Source: Pseudomonadota bacterium (lineage in GTDB: Bacteria > Pseudomonadota > Alphaproteobacteria > UBA8366 > JADFVY01). From it: a stretch of 16,508 nucleotides of DNA. Positions within the stretch are counted from its first letter, which is position 1. Each line of letters begins with the position of its first letter. The stretch covers positions 1 to 16,508 of the forward strand of contig DAOVHN010000006.1 of NCBI GenBank assembly GCA_030671915.1, in the 5' to 3' direction. A program made the position numbers and the translations under genes. Below, piece by piece: positions 1 through 7,640 of this stretch. The notes beneath the pieces are model-generated. The model made no database searches and was not told the DNA's origin. It was given only the letters and a program-made list of their open reading frames with translations.

Positions 1-1
1 C

Positions 2-313
2 GAGGATGCCGGGACCGCCCTCGCCGCCGGCATGTCCGTTATCGTGGACGCCGTCCATGCCGACCCTGCGGAGCGCAATGCGCTGGAGCAAGCGGCGCGC
101 GATGCCGGCGCGCCGTTCCGCGGGTTCTGGATCGATGCGCCGATTGAAGTACGGATCGAACGGGTCTCGGGTCGCCGGGGAGATGCCTCGGACGCGACGG
201 TCGACTTCCTGCACGCGCATCCGACCCTGGAACAGGGGCCGATGGGCTGGACACGCATCGATGCTTCCGGCACGGTTGACGAGGTGATGGAACGCCTTCT
301 CCACATGGTTTGA
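2..313 (+). CDS. C-terminal part of an AAA/P-loop kinase-like ATP-binding protein (5' truncated)
   Basis: The frame is open from base 2 and ends at a TGA at 311-313, giving the last 103 residues of a protein whose start lies outside the window. The visible part begins with a glycine followed by a hydrophobic strand ending in Asp-Ala (SVIVDAVHA), then an Arg-rich stretch (IEVRIERVSGR) and an alternating pattern around DASDATVDFL. This resembles the second half of AAA_33 zeta-toxin/gluconate-kinase-like domains, in which 'G.sVvvDatf....R' precedes a lid containing arginines. Such domains often form the C-terminal half of bifunctional aminoglycoside-phosphotransferase-like/ATP-binding proteins, and those can sit beside universal stress protein genes, as here. 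The Walker A motif would lie upstream and cannot be seen, so the substrate is unknown. The stop codon overlaps the FNR-like box of the next gene. Confidence 0.6.
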   Translation, partial: EDAGTALAAGMSVIVDAVHADPAERNALEQAARDAGAPFRGFWIDAPIEVRIERVSGRRGDASDATVDFLHAHPTLEQGPMGWTRIDASGTVDEVMERLLHMV

Positions 314-350
314 CACAGGTCATACCGGACATGGCGCAATGGGTTATAGT
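310..350 (+). promoter_or_regulatory. Candidate FNR/FixK-type promoter of the universal stress gene
   Basis: TTGACACAGGTCAT at 310-323 matches the FNR/FixK dyad TTGAY-N4-RTCAA at all but the last base. A -10-like TATAGT follows at 345-350. The distance between box centre and -10 centre is 31 bp, as expected for a class II activator site near -41.5. This predicts transcription from about 357 and a 30-nt leader with the ribosome site GAGAGGA at 374-380. FNR-type control of universal stress genes is known in Proteobacteria. The last-base mismatch leaves real doubt. Confidence 0.45.
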
Positions 351-387
351 TGTACTAGTGGTGTAAATCAGACGAGAGGATTACAAA

Positions 388-1251
388 ATGGCGATCAAGG
401 TAATTCTGACACCGCTGTTCGGCGTACCGTCGGACGAGGCGGCATTGGCGACGGCGGTGGCCGTTGCCCGGAAATTCTCGGCGCATATCGATGTCATGCA
501 TATACGCGCCGATCCGCGAACCATGATCCCCTATATCGGCGAAGGCATGTCCGGCGCCCTGATCGAGGAGATGATCGCCAGCGCCGAGCAACAGGCCGAC
601 GAGCGGGCGAAGCGGGTGCGCCAGACCTTCGACGACTGGCGGGCCCGGACCGGCCTTGCCATGGGCGATTCGGCGGCGGACGGCCCGAACTGCGCCTGGA
701 TGGAGGATACCGGCCGCCCGGACGCCTGCGTGGCGCGGCGCGGCCGCGTGGCCGACGTAGTGGTCATCGCGCGCGCCGAGGACGAAAACGCGGTCACCAC
801 GATCACCGAAACCCTGGAGGCCGCGCTGATGGATAGCGGCACGCCGCTGCTGGTGGCGCCGGCGGGCGCGCCGGAGACGGTCGGCGGGCATGTCGCCGTC
901 GCCTGGAACGGCGGACTGGAGGCCGCCCGGGCCGTGACCGCCGCCATGCCCTTCCTGAAGGGGGCCGACGACGTGACGATTCTGACCGTCGGCGACCCCT
1001 GCCCGCCGGAGGCGACTCCGGAAGCACTGGCCGGCTACCTGGCCAGCCATGGGGTGAAAGCGCAGATCCATAGTCAGGAAGCCGGGGAGGATTCCATGTC
1101 GGCGACCCTGTTGATCGCCGCCAGGGAAGCGGGCGCCGACCTGATGGTCATGGGCGCCTATACGCACAGCCGCCTGCGCGAACTGGTATTCGGCGGCGTG
1201 ACCTACGAAGTCCTCGCCGCCGCCGACATGCCGGTGCTGATGGCGCATTAG
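388..1251 (+). CDS. Universal stress protein, tandem UspA domains
   Basis: This encodes a 287-residue cytoplasmic protein with two consecutive Usp folds. The N-terminal one begins KVILTPLFGVPSDEAAL and ends with LLVAPAG near residue 158. The C-terminal one begins HVAVAWNGG near 168 and ends MPVLMAH. The second domain carries the usual nucleotide-loop region MGAYTHSRLRELVFGGVT (255-272). The second glycine of the canonical G-2x-G-9x-G(S/T) pattern is Thr259, so ATP binding cannot be assumed. Usp proteins help cells survive starvation, oxygen limitation and other stress; the precise activity is unknown. The start is well set by GAGAGGA at 374-380, seven bases before the ATG. A candidate FNR-like promoter lies just upstream, overlapping the end of the kinase-like gene, so this gene may be expressed on its own under low oxygen. 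Confidence 0.9.
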   Translation: MAIKVILTPLFGVPSDEAALATAVAVARKFSAHIDVMHIRADPRTMIPYIGEGMSGALIEEMIASAEQQADERAKRVRQTFDDWRARTGLAMGDSAADGPNCAWMEDTGRPDACVARRGRVADVVVIARAEDENAVTTITETLEAALMDSGTPLLVAPAGAPETVGGHVAVAWNGGLEAARAVTAAMPFLKGADDVTILTVGDPCPPEATPEALAGYLASHGVKAQIHSQEAGEDSMSATLLIAAREAGADLMVMGAYTHSRLRELVFGGVTYEVLAAADMPVLMAH

Positions 1252-1283
1252 GGCGAAATTCGATGTGGTTTAACAGGCACCGC

Positions 1284-1395
1284 GCGACCTCACCCTTCGA
1301 GACGGTTGCTTCGCAACCTCCTCAGGATGAGGACACAAGCATTGGAGCCTCATCCTGAGGAGCCCCGCAAGGGGCGTCTCGAAGGGTGAGGTCGC
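1284..1395. repeat. 112-bp nested palindromic intergenic repeat
   Basis: Perfect 21-bp outer arms (1284-1304 and 1375-1395) enclose three further perfect stems: 1304-1309 with 1313-1318 (GGTTGC/GCAACC), 1319-1332 with 1348-1361 (TCCTCAGGATGAGG and its complement, 15-nt loop), and 1362-1366 with 1371-1375 (GCCCC-GCAA-GGGGC). Drawn as one strand this is a four-stem cloverleaf. The core words CTCATCCTGAGGAG and CGTCTCGAAGG resemble palindromic repeats scattered between genes in many alphaproteobacterial chromosomes (from memory, not searched). It codes for nothing and has no T-tract, so it is better called a dispersed repeat than a simple terminator, though transcripts of the stress gene would fold strongly here. 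Confidence 0.85.
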
Positions 1396-1491
1396 ACCGC
1401 TGTTTCAAGCCGGAATCAGTGCAAACCATATTGGAGTCCACCATAAGTTTCCCTGCTTGCACGAGGTGCTAATTCGGATAGACTCAGCACT

Positions 1492-2244
1492 ATGAATGAA
1501 CAACGAAAGACGGTGATCCTGACGGGCGCGAGCCGCGGTATCGGCCACGCCACGGTGAAGCGCTTTTCATCGGAGAGCTGGCGGATCATCACCTGCAGCC
1601 GCGATGCAGCGCCCGAGGCCTGCAAGCGCGACCCCAACTGGACCCACCATATACCGACCGACCTGGGCGACATGGATTCGCTCGAGAACTTCGTGCGCCA
1701 GGCCAACGAGGCGCTGGACGGCGCGCCGCTGCACGCCCTGGTCAACAACGCGGCGGTATCGCCGAAGACCCCGATCAAGGAACGGCTGGGCTGCCTGAAC
1801 GGGCCCATCGAGGGCTGGCGCAATGTATTCGACCTGAACCTGTTCGCGCCGTTGATGCTGAGCCGGGGTTTCGCGACGGCGCTGAGCCGCGGGTCGAAGG
1901 ACGGCGGCGCGGCGATCGTCAACATCACCTCGATCGCCGGCCATTTCATCCATCCATTCGCGGGATCGGCCTATTCGACGTCCAAGGCCGCCCTGTCAGC
2001 CCTGACCCGCGAGATGGCGGTGGAGTTCGCGCAGCTAGGCGTGCGCGTCAACGCGGTGGCCCCGGGCGAAATCGAGACCGAGATGGTCGGCGACGAGTAC
2101 GAGCCGCTGATCAACCGCATCCCGATGCACCGCATGGGCACGGCCGAGGAGGTCGCGGGCTGCGTCTACCAGCTGGTCAATTCGGATTTCGGTTATGTAA
2201 CGGGAACGGAGATCTTCGTCACCGGCGGCCAGCACGTATATTGA
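1492..2244 (+). CDS. SDR-family NAD(P)-dependent oxidoreductase
   Basis: This is a 250-residue classical short-chain dehydrogenase/reductase of normal length. The Rossmann cofactor motif TGASRGIG is at 11-18 and NNAA at 85-88. The catalytic tetrad appears complete: Asn116, Ser147 (NITSIAG), Tyr161 and Lys165 (YSTSK). The C-terminal signature VNAVAPGEIETEM and the final VTGTEIFVTGGQ are typical. Arg15 after the first glycines and the Ser-Arg after beta-2 (CSRD, 35-38) suggest NADP(H) preference, but this is inference. The substrate cannot be told from sequence. No strong ribosome site precedes the ATG; ATG at 1492 is chosen because the first beta strand starts right after it. The gene is monocistronic, after a palindromic repeat and convergent with the next gene. 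Confidence 0.9.
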   Translation: MNEQRKTVILTGASRGIGHATVKRFSSESWRIITCSRDAAPEACKRDPNWTHHIPTDLGDMDSLENFVRQANEALDGAPLHALVNNAAVSPKTPIKERLGCLNGPIEGWRNVFDLNLFAPLMLSRGFATALSRGSKDGGAAIVNITSIAGHFIHPFAGSAYSTSKAALSALTREMAVEFAQLGVRVNAVAPGEIETEMVGDEYEPLINRIPMHRMGTAEEVAGCVYQLVNSDFGYVTGTEIFVTGGQHVY

Positions 2245-2250
2245 AGTTAT

Positions 2251-2268
2251 TTTCCGCTTGCGCGGAAA
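2251..2268. terminator. Small hairpin between convergent genes, possible terminator
   Basis: TTTCCGC (2251-2257) and GCGGAAA (2262-2268) form a perfect 7-bp stem with a TTGC loop, seven bases after the SDR stop codon and 27 bases before the end of the opposing gene. The A/T ends of the stem could supply short U-rich flanks on either strand, but no long T-tract follows, so termination strength is uncertain. Confidence 0.4.
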
Positions 2269-2295
2269 CGGTCGGAACCGAAAACAAATAAACGG

Positions 2296-2841
2296 TCAGA
2301 TACGTCCGTCCAGGGCGGTGAACCAGTCGCGGCGTTCAGTCGCCTCGGCAATTTCATGGTCCAGCCATTCGGCCAGATAGCCATTAGCGTAACTGGCGCG
2401 CAGATCCTGCAGCCGGGCAAGCTCGGTTTCGCAGGCCTCGGCCAGGATTTCCGCCTGCTCGTGGCGGTCTTCCTCGGACATCAGCGGCAGGAAACGCATC
2501 TTCAGCGCGATTACAAGGCGGCTGAGATCGTTAGCGAGTCCACGGACGTTGGAAGTCATCAGGACATTGAAGGCGGACTCACCCTCGCCCGTGATGCGGA
2601 GTTTCGAATCGTCGGGCAGGGTTTCGGTGGCGGCCGTGCCGTCCACCGCCTCGATCAGCCCCTCCAGACGCAGCAGTTCAAGCGAAGTGCCCAGCAGGTC
2701 GAGCGACGGCCCGACGATGCGCGCAACGAAGAAACGAATCTCACGCGCGAGATCGCCATAGCTCTTGTCGCCATCGGCAAGGCCGCCCAGTGCGGCGAGC
2801 CGCACCGCTTCGGCGGGAATGAGCGTGTTGTCGCGATACAT
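2296..2841 (-). CDS. Small PadR-like winged-helix protein (tentative)
   Basis: This encodes about 181 residues with no membrane segment or signal peptide. The N-terminal half (IPAEAVRLAALGGLADGDKSY then IVGPSLDLLGTSLELLRLEGLIEAVDG) has the helix-turn-helix/wing rhythm of a small winged-helix DNA-binding domain. The C-terminal half is a charged helical region (about residues 110-181, ending EWLDHEIAEATERRDWFTAL) like the dimerisation helices of PadR-type regulators. I infer a transcription regulator, but no motif is decisive, and a conserved hypothetical protein of other function is possible. The ATG at 2841 is preferred to an in-frame TTG at 2859 because GGACGGA lies a suitable distance upstream and the family-like sequence begins there. 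The gene is convergent with the SDR and lies downstream, in the same direction, of the Pot-like permease genes with an 88-bp gap. Confidence 0.55.
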   Translation of the reverse strand: MYRDNTLIPAEAVRLAALGGLADGDKSYGDLAREIRFFVARIVGPSLDLLGTSLELLRLEGLIEAVDGTAATETLPDDSKLRITGEGESAFNVLMTSNVRGLANDLSRLVIALKMRFLPLMSEEDRHEQAEILAEACETELARLQDLRASYANGYLAEWLDHEIAEATERRDWFTALDGRI

Positions 2842-2929
2842 GATATTCCGTCCGTGCAAAATGCTCCGGGACCAATATTACACCTAAATATGGGAATCCG
2901 GTTAACAAATTCAAATCACATTTGTCAGA

Positions 2930-3781
2930 TTAGCCGGGCGACAGTCCCCTGAGGCGCTCGTTGCGGCGGCGCAGCAGTTCCAGCCCCGTCATCAGGATGA
3001 TGGAGAAAGTGATCAGCAGCGTAGCGACGGCCAGGATCGTGGGGCTGATCTGTTCGCGGATGCCGGCCCACATCTGGCGCGGGACGGTGCGTTGCTCGAA
3101 GCCGGACAGGAACAGCACCACCACAACCTCGTCGAAGGAGGTGACGAAAGCGAAAAGCCCACCGGAAATCACGCCCGGCAGGATCAGCGGCATCTGCACC
3201 TTGAAGAAAGTCGTCGCCGGATCCGCCCCCAGATTCTGCGCCGCGCGCGTCAGGCTGTGGTCGAAACCGACCAGTGTCGCGGTTACGGTGATAACGACGA
3301 AGGGCGTGCCCAGCGCCGTATGCGCCAGGATGATGCCCGGATAGGTCTGTGCCAGGCCGATATTCGAATAGAAGAAAAACATGCCCGCGGCCGAGATGAT
3401 CAGCGGCACGATCATCGGCGAGATGAGAAGCCCCATGAGCGCCGTCCGGTAAGGCAGATAGGAGCGGCTGAGCCCCAGCGCGGCCAGCGTACCCAGCGTG
3501 ACCGACAGAATCGTCGCCGAAATGCCGATGATGAAGCTGTTCTTGATGGAATGCATCCACTGTTCGTTCGTGATGATATCCTCGTACCAGCGGAGCCCGA
3601 AGGCGTCCGGGTCGAGCCGGAGCATGCCGGCGGTAAAGGTGAAATAGGGCTCGGCATTGAAGGACAGCGGGATGATCACCAGGATCGGCGCGATCAGGAA
3701 CACGAAAATCGCACCGCAGCCAATACGGAATCCGTAATGCCAGATGCGGTCCAGCGGGGTTGCATATGCGGGCAAGGCCAT
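2930..3781 (-). CDS. Polyamine-type ABC transporter permease, PotC-like
   Basis: This is a 283-residue inner-membrane protein with about six hydrophobic helices, the first at residues 17-40. The cytoplasmic EAA loop that docks on the ATPase is at 179-202 (RAAQNLGADPATTFFKVQMP-LILP). TSFDE at 214-218 is characteristic of PotC/PotI-type permeases. Length and motif order match the family. It is the last gene of the transporter set. Its start lies six bases after the stop of the preceding permease gene, so translation is probably coupled; the ribosome site is weak (TGGGAT region). The partner should be the PotB-like permease, forming the heterodimeric channel. The substrate is inferred only from family and context: putrescine, spermidine or a related cationic amine; other small organic ligands are possible in this COG group. 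Confidence 0.9.
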   Translation of the reverse strand: MALPAYATPLDRIWHYGFRIGCGAIFVFLIAPILVIIPLSFNAEPYFTFTAGMLRLDPDAFGLRWYEDIITNEQWMHSIKNSFIIGISATILSVTLGTLAALGLSRSYLPYRTALMGLLISPMIVPLIISAAGMFFFYSNIGLAQTYPGIILAHTALGTPFVVITVTATLVGFDHSLTRAAQNLGADPATTFFKVQMPLILPGVISGGLFAFVTSFDEVVVVLFLSGFEQRTVPRQMWAGIREQISPTILAVATLLITFSIILMTGLELLRRRNERLRGLSPG

Positions 3782-3787
3782 GTCGGT

Positions 3788-5059
3788 CTATCCCATCTTC
3801 ATGTTGTCGATGCCGACAAGCTTGTTGTAGATCCAGTACAGCGCCAGCACGCCGCCCAGCAGGATGCCGCCCAGCGCCGCCGCCAGGCTCCAGTTCAGCG
3901 ATTTCTGCATATGGAAGGCAATGAAGTTGCTGATCAGCTGACCCGACTCGCCGCCGACCAAGGCTGGCGTGATGTAGTAACCGACCGCCAGGATGAAGAC
4001 GAGGATCGAGCCCGCGCCGATGCCCGGCACCGATTGCGGGAAATAGATTTTCCAGAAGGCGCGCGCCGGCGTGGCGCCAAGCGATCGGGCGGCGCGCACA
4101 TAGCTGGGCGAAATCGTCTTCATCACGCTGTAGAGCGGCAGCACCATGAAGGGCAAAAGGATATGGGTCATCGCAATCACCGTGCCCGTCATGTTGTAAA
4201 TCATACGGATGCGTCCCTCATCGCTGAACACGCCGATGAACACCAGGATGTCGTTCAGCACGCCCTGCTTTTGCAGCAGCACGATCCATGAGGTGGTGCG
4301 CACCAGCAGCGACGTCCAGAACGGCAATAACACCATAACCATCAATAAGTTGCTGGTCCTTAGCGGCAGGGTCGCCATCAGGTAGGAGATCGGATAAGCC
4401 AGCAGGATGCACAAAACCGTGATGAGAAGGCTGACCCATACGGTGCGCAGGAACAGGGTGACATAAATCTGCCGTTCTTCCGGCTGCATGGTGATATTGC
4501 CGTCCTCATCGAAGGTCCGGTCGAGGGCAGCCATGTAGAAGGCCATTGTGTAACGCTCGGACGCAAGCCGCATGGCCATCCAGGTTTTGCGCTCACCCCA
4601 GCGCTTGTCGATCTTGACCATTTCCTCGGTCCAGACAACGTCCCCCTCAATCTTGGCGAGTTTTCGGGCCGAGGATGTGATGAGAGAGCGCGAACCGGGC
4701 AGATCGTAGTTCATGCGAGTCGCCACCCGGCCCATCGTCTTGTCCCTGCGCGCCTGGGCCAGGTCCCGCGCCACGATGGCGACGATATCTTCCGGTGGAA
4801 TTTCATCGGCTTGCGTGTCCCAGCGCGCCAACGCCGCGTTGGTGTTCGGCATGACCTCGCTGAACACGGGATTATCGACGCCGCGATAAACCATGAGGCC
4901 GATGGGCCAGATAAAGGTGACGGCAATGAAGGCGAGCAACGGCAAGACCAACCCCAGGGCGCGCATCTTCATGCGCCGCTGAGTCTGCCTCAGCTTGGTT
5001 TTCAGCGGTACGCCGTCCGCCGTCGTCAGTGTCGCCTGATTCGCCGGTATGTCGGCCAT
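3788..5059 (-). CDS. Polyamine-type ABC transporter permease, PotB-like, with long insertion
   Basis: This is a 423-residue inner-membrane permease, about 150 residues longer than E. coli PotB. After a polar N-terminus, helix 1 spans about 33-58. A hydrophilic stretch of about 140 residues (59-198) follows before helix 2 at 200-225. The rest is standard: conserved LLPFWTSLLVRTTSW (244-258), the EAA loop at 322-346 (RAARSLGATPARAFWKIYFP then QSVPG) and YYITPALVGG (361-370). By topology the insertion should face the periplasm, where it could touch the binding protein. Such long versions exist among alphaproteobacterial PotB-like permeases, so the insertion is probably genuine and not a frameshift. 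A strong hairpin terminator separates this gene from the binding-protein gene upstream. The ATG at 5059 has only a weak AAGG ribosome site. Confidence 0.9.
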   Translation of the reverse strand: MADIPANQATLTTADGVPLKTKLRQTQRRMKMRALGLVLPLLAFIAVTFIWPIGLMVYRGVDNPVFSEVMPNTNAALARWDTQADEIPPEDIVAIVARDLAQARRDKTMGRVATRMNYDLPGSRSLITSSARKLAKIEGDVVWTEEMVKIDKRWGERKTWMAMRLASERYTMAFYMAALDRTFDEDGNITMQPEERQIYVTLFLRTVWVSLLITVLCILLAYPISYLMATLPLRTSNLLMVMVLLPFWTSLLVRTTSWIVLLQKQGVLNDILVFIGVFSDEGRIRMIYNMTGTVIAMTHILLPFMVLPLYSVMKTISPSYVRAARSLGATPARAFWKIYFPQSVPGIGAGSILVFILAVGYYITPALVGGESGQLISNFIAFHMQKSLNWSLAAALGGILLGGVLALYWIYNKLVGIDNMKMG

Positions 5060-5104
5060 TTCAGCCTTGCCGTCCCTGTCGGAATTTCTTGTTTCTTAAA
5101 CTCG

Positions 5105-5140
5105 AAAAAACGGGGAGGACGGGCAGCACCCACCCCCCCC
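5105..5140 (-). terminator. Intrinsic terminator/attenuator between binding-protein and permease genes
   Basis: Read on the minus strand, a G-rich arm (5129-5140) pairs over 12 positions with 5112-5123, including three G-U or U-G wobbles. The 5-nt loop is TGCTG. One G and then six consecutive T (5105-5110) follow the stem. This is a textbook rho-independent terminator, 11 bases past the binding-protein stop and 45 bases before the permease start. Because the permeases lie downstream on the same strand, it probably lets only part of the transcription through, keeping the binding protein in excess. Confidence 0.75.
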
Positions 5141-5151
5141 GGTAACCGGTA

Positions 5152-6234
5152 TTACTTGGCCAGCCAGGCGGCGAACCGCTCATTCAGTTCGTCCTGGTGG
5201 TCGGCCCACCATTCGCAATCGTTCTGGAGGGCGTTCTTGAAGTTTTCGGGCGCCGTCGGCATTTGCGGGCCCATCTCGACGCCGGCTTCCGCATGCTTGC
5301 CGATCAGCGGGATCGAAGAGGCGCGCGCCGGACCATAGGATATCCAGGCCGCCTGGTCTGCAAGACGCTGCGTATCCGTAGAGTACTTGATGAACTCGAT
5401 CGCCGCAGCCTTGTTTTTCGAGCCCTTCGGAATGCTCCAGAGATCAAGATCCCAGACTTGGCCATCCCAGACGATCTCAAACGGCATGTTCTCGGTGGCG
5501 ACCGCGTTGAAGATACGGCCGTTATAGGCGGTGGCCATGGCCACTTCGCCGTCGGCCAGCATCTGCGGCGGCTGGGCGCCGGCTTCCCACCACAGGACGT
5601 CGGCCCTGATCTTGTCCAGCATGGCGAAGGCGCGATCGACGCCTGCCGGCGTGCTAAGCACTTCGTATACCTTGTCTGCGGGAACGCCATCGCCCATCAA
5701 CGCAAATTCGAGGTTCGGCTTCGGACCCTTGCGCATGGCGCGCTTGCCGGGGAACTTCTTGGTGTCGAAGAAATCGGCCATCGTCTGCGGGCCGCCATTG
5801 GGGAACTTGGTCTTGTCGTACGCGTAGATGGTCGACCAGATGATTGTCGCGATACCGCATTCATGCAGCGTGCCGGGCAGGAAGTCCTTGGCAGCCGGCG
5901 TACCGTCGGGCGCGGGGGGCAGACCATCGAGCGGCAACTCTTCCAGCAGGCCCTCGTCGCAGCCACGCACCACGTCAGAAAGCTCGAGATCGATGAGATC
6001 CCAAGTGACATTGCCGGCTTCGACCTGCGCCTTGACTTCGGCGAGACCACCGCTGTAGTCCTCCGAATTGATCGTAACCCCGGTCTTTTTGATATAGGGC
6101 TTGTGATAAGCCTCGATCTGGCTCTTGGTATAGGCGCCACCCCAAGAGACGATGGTAAGGGTGTCCGCCTGGGCCGCCGACGCGGCGAACAGCCCCGCAA
6201 CGGCCAGAGAAGTTAATTTAAGAAACGATTTCAT
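5152..6234 (-). CDS. Polyamine-type ABC transporter periplasmic substrate-binding protein, PotD-like
   Basis: This encodes 360 residues with a clear Sec signal peptide (MKSF then a hydrophobic core, likely cleaved after AQA at 21-23). The mature protein starts DTLTIVSWGGAY, typical of the PotD/PotF cluster, where the aromatic residue after the first strand (here Trp31) lies by the ligand. Other typical pieces are WDLIDLELSDV (78-88), ATAYNGR (234-240) and VWDLDLWSIPKGS (260-272). Cys92 and Cys126 could form a disulfide. The ribosome site GAGGGAG stands about seven bases before the ATG, stronger than those of the permease genes. The 117-bp gap from the ATPase gene contains a small GCCGGC...GCCGGC dyad (6266-6280). 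The protein would deliver a putrescine- or spermidine-like ligand to the permease pair; the exact ligand is not determined. Confidence 0.9.
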   Translation of the reverse strand: MKSFLKLTSLAVAGLFAASAAQADTLTIVSWGGAYTKSQIEAYHKPYIKKTGVTINSEDYSGGLAEVKAQVEAGNVTWDLIDLELSDVVRGCDEGLLEELPLDGLPPAPDGTPAAKDFLPGTLHECGIATIIWSTIYAYDKTKFPNGGPQTMADFFDTKKFPGKRAMRKGPKPNLEFALMGDGVPADKVYEVLSTPAGVDRAFAMLDKIRADVLWWEAGAQPPQMLADGEVAMATAYNGRIFNAVATENMPFEIVWDGQVWDLDLWSIPKGSKNKAAAIEFIKYSTDTQRLADQAAWISYGPARASSIPLIGKHAEAGVEMGPQMPTAPENFKNALQNDCEWWADHQDELNERFAAWLAK

Positions 6235-6351
6235 TTTGGCACTCCCTCGTTTCGGTTTTCGTTATGCCGGCAATGCCGGCGGCTTGTTTTCAAGTCGGCC
6301 CGCTGTCCCAGCCCCCCGGAACCAGTTGGCCTGCAAAGTCCGACCTGACAG

Positions 6352-7443
6352 TCAGGCGTCAAGCGCCCGACAATCCTCAAATTCCCAACCTACCTTCACC
6401 TTGGTCTTTTCCTTCAGGGCGGCATGCCCCGATGCGTTCGGCACCTTTACGATGAAGTCGTCATGGCCGCACACATTGACGCGCGCGCGAATATGGTCGC
6501 CGAGATAGATCAATTCCTCCACCGTCCCTTCGAAGACGTTGGGCACCGATCCTTCCGGCGGGTTGATGGTTACCCGTTCGGGGCGCAGCGACAGGGTCGT
6601 GCGCTCACCCTTCCCGGCGATGTTGACCGCCAAGGCGATGACGGCACCGCCGCCGTCGACCTCGATGGTGCAGCTCTCGCCATTGACCTCTTTGACTGTT
6701 CCCATCAGGCGATTGTTTTCGCCGATGAACTGGGCGACGAACGCGTTTTCCGGCCGCTCATAAAGGGCGTCCGGCGTCGAGAGCTGCTGTACGATGCCGT
6801 CGTTAAACACAGCGATGCGGTTCGACATGGTCAGCGCCTCGGACTGGTCATGAGTCACATAGACAACCGACACGCCCAGGCTTTCATGGATATGCTTGAT
6901 TTCGTACTGCATTTCCTCGCGCGGATTCTTGTCCAGCGCGCCCAGCGGCTCATCCATCAAAACCAGATCCGGGTCGAACACCAGGGCGCGGGCCACGGCC
7001 ACGCGCTGCTGCTGGCCGCCGGAAAGCTGCCCGGGACGGCGTCCCGCCATTTCCGGCAGGCGGACCATTTCAAGCGCGCGGGTTACGCGGCTTTCAATCT
7101 CGTCCTTGCCCATGCGCCGGACCTCCAGCGGGAAGGACAGGTTCTCCGCCACCGTCATATGGGGGAACAGCGCGTAGTTCTGGAACACCATGCCGATGCC
7201 GCGCTTGTGGGGCGGCACGTTGTTGATCGGCTTGCCGTTCAGCGTGATGTCGCCATTGGTTGCCGGCTCGAAACCAGCCAGCATCATCAGGCAGGTGGTC
7301 TTCCCCGAGCCGGACGGGCCAAGCATCGTAAGGAATTCACCGCGCGCAATATCAAGGTTGAGATTCTTGACGACCAGAATTTCGCCATCGTAGCTCTTCT
7401 GGACGTTGATGAACCGTACGATCGGCTCGTTACTGTCTGCCAT
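6352..7443 (-). CDS. Polyamine-type ABC transporter ATP-binding protein, PotA-like
   Basis: This is a 363-residue cytoplasmic ATPase that powers the importer. All motifs are present: Walker A GPSGSGKTT (42-50), Q-loop Gln88, signature LSGGQQQR (140-147), Walker B VLMDEP (161-166), D-loop GALD (168-171) and switch His198. A C-terminal TOBE domain (about 240-363) is normal for MalK/PotA-type subunits and could serve regulation. A small oddity is DKNPREEMQ after the D-loop, where most relatives have a Leu before the Arg. It is the first gene of the transporter set in transcription order. A stem-loop separates it from hemA upstream, so it probably has its own promoter within 7444-7584, which also holds a TGCTT-AAAT-AAGCA dyad at 7525-7538; I could not pick a convincing -35/-10 pair. 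Confidence 0.93.
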   Translation of the reverse strand: MADSNEPIVRFINVQKSYDGEILVVKNLNLDIARGEFLTMLGPSGSGKTTCLMMLAGFEPATNGDITLNGKPINNVPPHKRGIGMVFQNYALFPHMTVAENLSFPLEVRRMGKDEIESRVTRALEMVRLPEMAGRRPGQLSGGQQQRVAVARALVFDPDLVLMDEPLGALDKNPREEMQYEIKHIHESLGVSVVYVTHDQSEALTMSNRIAVFNDGIVQQLSTPDALYERPENAFVAQFIGENNRLMGTVKEVNGESCTIEVDGGGAVIALAVNIAGKGERTTLSLRPERVTINPPEGSVPNVFEGTVEELIYLGDHIRARVNVCGHDDFIVKVPNASGHAALKEKTKVKVGWEFEDCRALDA

Positions 7444-7584
7444 GCCTGACTTATGTTCCCTGTTCTTATAGTCCGGCGCAACACGATGCGCCTTGGCGGC
7501 CGGCGATCCCGGCTCTGGTCCCTATGCTTAAATAAGCACGGCGAAAAGTAAAGAGGATAGTGGGTTAAAGGCAATAGCACTCAT

Positions 7585-7612
7585 GCGACGAGAATTTTTC
7601 CATTCCCGTCGC
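7585..7612 (-). terminator. Stem-loop after hemA, possible terminator or mRNA 3' end
   Basis: The arms 7585-7595 and 7602-7612 pair over 11 positions with a single G-U wobble and a 6-nt loop. The structure starts 28 bases after the hemA stop. No T-run follows it on the minus strand, so it may act with Rho or protect the 3' end and not end transcription alone. Confidence 0.45.
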
Positions 7613-7640
7613 CGGCGCGCGTCAAATCCGAAAAGTTGGG

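Noticed and set aside
2880..2929. Promoter for the PadR-like gene (TTGAAT and TATTTA with an 18-base spacer on the minus strand).
   Set aside because: The hexamers are weak in an A/T-rich stretch where several alternatives fit equally well, so I did not list one as a feature.
6266..6280. GCCGGC-AAT-GCCGGC dyad between the ATPase and binding-protein genes, as a terminator.
   Set aside because: The stem is only six pairs, and on the transcribed strand no T-run follows; GCCGGC is self-complementary and common in GC-rich DNA.
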